A stretch of 7,525 nucleotides of DNA from NCBI GenBank assembly GCA_021810725.1, contig JAJZIE010000114.1, positions 1 to 7,525 on the forward strand, in the 5' to 3' direction. The position numbers and the translations under genes were made by a program. Source of the DNA: Bacillota bacterium (lineage in GTDB: Bacteria > Bacillota > Sulfobacillia > JAJZYS01 > JAJYTV01). This document shows, piece by piece, positions 5,920-7,525 of this stretch; within the stretch, counting starts at the first letter, position 1, and each line of letters opens with the position of its first letter. Below the pieces are notes generated by a model, which was not told the origin of the DNA, searched no databases, and was given only the letters and a program-made list of their open reading frames with translations.

Positions 5920-6732
5920 ATGATCGCGATCCACGATGTGCATATGGTCTATCCGGGCGGCAGGGGACGGCATTCCGTCCCCGCGCTGCGCGGCGTGGAC
6001 CTCGATGTGGCCGAGGGCGAGTTCGTCTCCGTGGTGGGGCCGAGCGGCTGCGGCAAGTCCACGCTGCTGCACCTGGTGGCGGGCTTCGAGTTCCCGTCCC
6101 AGGGCAGCATCGAGATCAACGGCCAACGCGTCGCGGGGCCCGGGGCCGATCGCGCCGTGGTGTTCCAGCAGGCCGCCCTCTACCCCTGGCTGAACGTCGC
6201 GGAGAACATCGGCTTCGGGCTCAGGATCCATGGCGTGCGTGGCGCGGAGTACGAGCGCAGGGTCCGGGACTACATCGGCATCATGGGGCTCGACGCATTC
6301 TCGAGGCACGCTCCCTACGAGCTTTCGGGCGGCATGCGGCAGCGGGTCGCAATCGCGCGGGCGCTGATCACGCAGCCCGAGACGATGCTGATGGATGAAC
6401 CGTTCGGCGCGCTCGACGCCCAGACCAGGAACGAGATGCAGCGCTTCCTGCTGCGGCTTTGGCGCACCCTGCGCCCGACGGTGCTCTTCGTCACCCACGA
6501 CGTGGAGGAGGCGATCCTGCTCGGCGACCGCGTCGTGGTCATGACGGCCAGGCCTGGCAGCGTGGCGCTCGATCTCCCCGTCCCCTTCCAGCGGCCGCGC
6601 GAGTGGGATCTCGTCCTCACCCCCGAGTTCGTCGAGGTGAAACGGCAGGTGCTCGGGGTCCTGAGGCCGCAGCTCGAGACGGCCGAGCACCTCGAGGAGT
6701 TCATGGCGGGGCTCGAGGGGACACCGGAGTAA
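5920..6732 (+). CDS. ABC transporter ATP-binding protein, taurine/sulfonate/nitrate type (TauB/SsuB-like)
   Basis: This 270-residue protein has every motif of a working ABC ATPase: Walker A GPSGCGKST (40-48), Q-loop VFQQAALYPW (81-90), signature LSGGMRQRV (135-143), Walker B TMLMDEP (155-161), D-loop GALDAQTR (163-170) and the switch His in VTHDVEEA (191-198). The LYPWLNVAENI and GLDAF patterns are usual for TauB/SsuB/NrtD. It would sit on the cytoplasmic face as a homodimer and drive uptake through the permease at 4032-4814. Its ATG lies 16 bases after the binding-protein stop, so the three genes are almost certainly one operon; no clear Shine-Dalgarno is seen, which suggests coupling to upstream translation. 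The tail after about residue 215 is typical of the subfamily. Nothing looks truncated. Confidence 0.95.
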   Translation: MIAIHDVHMVYPGGRGRHSVPALRGVDLDVAEGEFVSVVGPSGCGKSTLLHLVAGFEFPSQGSIEINGQRVAGPGADRAVVFQQAALYPWLNVAENIGFGLRIHGVRGAEYERRVRDYIGIMGLDAFSRHAPYELSGGMRQRVAIARALITQPETMLMDEPFGALDAQTRNEMQRFLLRLWRTLRPTVLFVTHDVEEAILLGDRVVVMTARPGSVALDLPVPFQRPREWDLVLTPEFVEVKRQVLGVLRPQLETAEHLEEFMAGLEGTPE

Positions 6733-6743
6733 CGGGGTATCCC

Positions 6744-6763
6744 GGAGGCAGCCGGTGGCCTCC
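6744..6763 (+). terminator. Possible hairpin after the ABC importer operon
   Basis: GGAGGC (6744-6749) and GCCTCC (6758-6763) form a six-pair stem with an eight-base loop, starting 12 bases after the ATPase stop. The nearest T-run (CTCTTTT, 6783-6789) is some 20 bases further on, too far for a standard intrinsic terminator. It may slow or partly end transcription before the aldo/keto reductase, but this is weak. Confidence 0.25.
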
Positions 6764-6852
6764 CGCAAGCCCGGGCGAATCCCTCTTTTGCCATGCGCGC
6801 CCCTTCCGTGGCATCCTTGGATGCGGAGGCTACGGGAAGGGAAGCTGGTCCT

Positions 6853-7525
6853 ATGCGGTACAGGAATGTGGGCAAGAGCGGCCTCAAGGTTTCGGAGGTC
6901 GCCCTCGGCAGCTGGCTCACCTACGGCGGCAGCGTCGCGGAGGAGTCGGCCATCACCTGCGTCAGGCGAGCCTTCGAGCTCGGCGTCAACTACTTCGACA
7001 CGGCGGACGCCTACGCGCGCGGCGAGGCGGAGAAGGTCCTGCGCAAGGCGCTCGAGCCGTTCCCGCGTCACCATCTCGTCATCGCGACGAAGGCCTTCTG
7101 GCCGCAGAGCGACGATCCGAACGACCGCGGGCTCTCGCGCAAGCACATCATCGAGTCGGTCGAGCACTCGCTCGAGCGCCTCGGCACCGACTATGTCGAC
7201 ATCTTCTACTGCCACCGCGCCGATCCCGAGACGCCGCTCGACGAAACCTTGCGCGCCATCGACGACCTCGTCGCGCAGGGCAAGGTGCTCTATGGCGCGA
7301 TCTCGGAGTGGCCGGCGGAAGAGGTCAGCCACGCGGCCAAGGAGACGACCAGGCTTGGCCTGCGCCGCATGATCGCGGACCAGGTGCAGTACAACCTGCT
7401 CGACCCGAAGATCGAGGTCGACGTCCTGCCGCGGGCCAAGGCGGCCGGCATGGGCATCGTCGCTTTCTCGCCGCTCGCGCAGGGCGTGCTGACAGGGAAG
7501 TACCTCGGTGGCCAGGTTCCGCAAG
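6853..7525 (+). CDS. Aldo/keto reductase (Kv-beta/YghZ-like), 3'-truncated by window edge
   Basis: The first 224 codons of an NADPH-dependent oxidoreductase with a TIM-barrel fold are visible; the frame is still open at the window end, and full members are about 320-330 residues. The catalytic tetrad is complete: Asp49 and Tyr54 in NYFDTADAYARG, Lys80 in ATKAF, and His121 in FYCHRADPETPL. LYGAISEWPAEE (147-158) and DQVQYNLLDPKIE (176-188), then FSPLAQGVLTGKY (205-217), are typical of the voltage-gated potassium-channel beta-like branch, which reduces aldehydes and ketones. The ATG was chosen because the family's N-terminal pattern MRYRNVGKSGLKVSEVALGSW starts there and GGGAAG lies eight bases upstream. 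It follows the importer operon by 120 bases in the same direction; co-expression is possible but not shown. The true substrate is unknown. Confidence 0.93.
   Translation, partial: MRYRNVGKSGLKVSEVALGSWLTYGGSVAEESAITCVRRAFELGVNYFDTADAYARGEAEKVLRKALEPFPRHHLVIATKAFWPQSDDPNDRGLSRKHIIESVEHSLERLGTDYVDIFYCHRADPETPLDETLRAIDDLVAQGKVLYGAISEWPAEEVSHAAKETTRLGLRRMIADQVQYNLLDPKIEVDVLPRAKAAGMGIVAFSPLAQGVLTGKYLGGQVPQ

Noticed and set aside
3621..5921. A 766-codon open frame on the minus strand across the TnpB remnant and the importer genes
   Set aside because: It is antisense to the permease and binding-protein genes, whose protein motifs are unmistakable, and its translation is Arg/His/Asp-rich low-complexity sequence typical of GC-rich shadow frames.
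6811..6824. Inverted repeat GCATCC-TT-GGATGC upstream of the aldo/keto reductase, possibly an operator
   Set aside because: Six-base arms with a short spacer are expected several times by chance in a window this long, and no regulator gene is adjacent.
5779..7524. A 581-codon open frame on the minus strand opposite the ATPase and aldo/keto reductase
   Set aside because: Both plus-strand genes have complete catalytic motifs; the opposite translation matches no family and reflects strong GC bias.

Overview
The window is GC-rich bacterial DNA with tightly packed genes. A bacterial Rqc2/RqcH-type NFACT protein, a membrane-anchored glycoside hydrolase family 18 (GH18) protein of the spore-cortex/YaaH kind and a lipoprotein-type solute-binding protein would fit a high-GC, possibly spore-forming Bacillota-like lineage. 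That placement is inference from gene content only, and no marker gene here settles it.

Layout. (1) Positions 2-1411, plus strand: the 3' part of an NFACT-family ribosome quality-control gene, cut by the window edge. (2) Positions 1398-2981, minus strand, convergent with (1) and overlapping it by 14 bases: a RidA/YjgF-family gene (2580-2981) followed by the GH18 gene (1398-2513). (3) Positions 3075-3112: a strong hairpin with a T-run, reading as a terminator for the minus strand. (4) Positions 3154-3405, minus strand: an 83-codon glutaredoxin-like gene whose first active-site cysteine codon is an in-frame TGA (Sec-Pro-His-Cys if read through). A compact hairpin with a G-starting apical loop lies about 33 bases after the TGA, where a bacterial SECIS element is expected. 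An ORF caller that treats TGA only as stop misses this gene. It is the most interesting item in the window: a probable selenoprotein. (5) Positions 3477-3816, minus strand: a decayed IS200/IS605-family remnant, namely the C-terminal zinc-finger and RuvC-III end of TnpB plus some right-end sequence. (6) Positions 4032-6732, plus strand: a complete ABC importer of the taurine/sulfonate/nitrate type, ordered permease, binding lipoprotein, ATPase. (7) Positions 6853-7525, plus strand: the 5' part of an aldo/keto reductase, cut by the window edge.

How the parts relate. The importer genes form one operon and should import a small organic acid, most likely a sulfonate such as taurine. The aldo/keto reductase follows after 120 bases and may be separately expressed. 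The RidA and GH18 genes are probably co-transcribed but have no obvious shared pathway. The selenoprotein candidate has the terminator after it and the transposon remnant before it, so it looks like a one-gene unit. The genome would need selA, selB, selC and selD elsewhere, and none of these is in the window.
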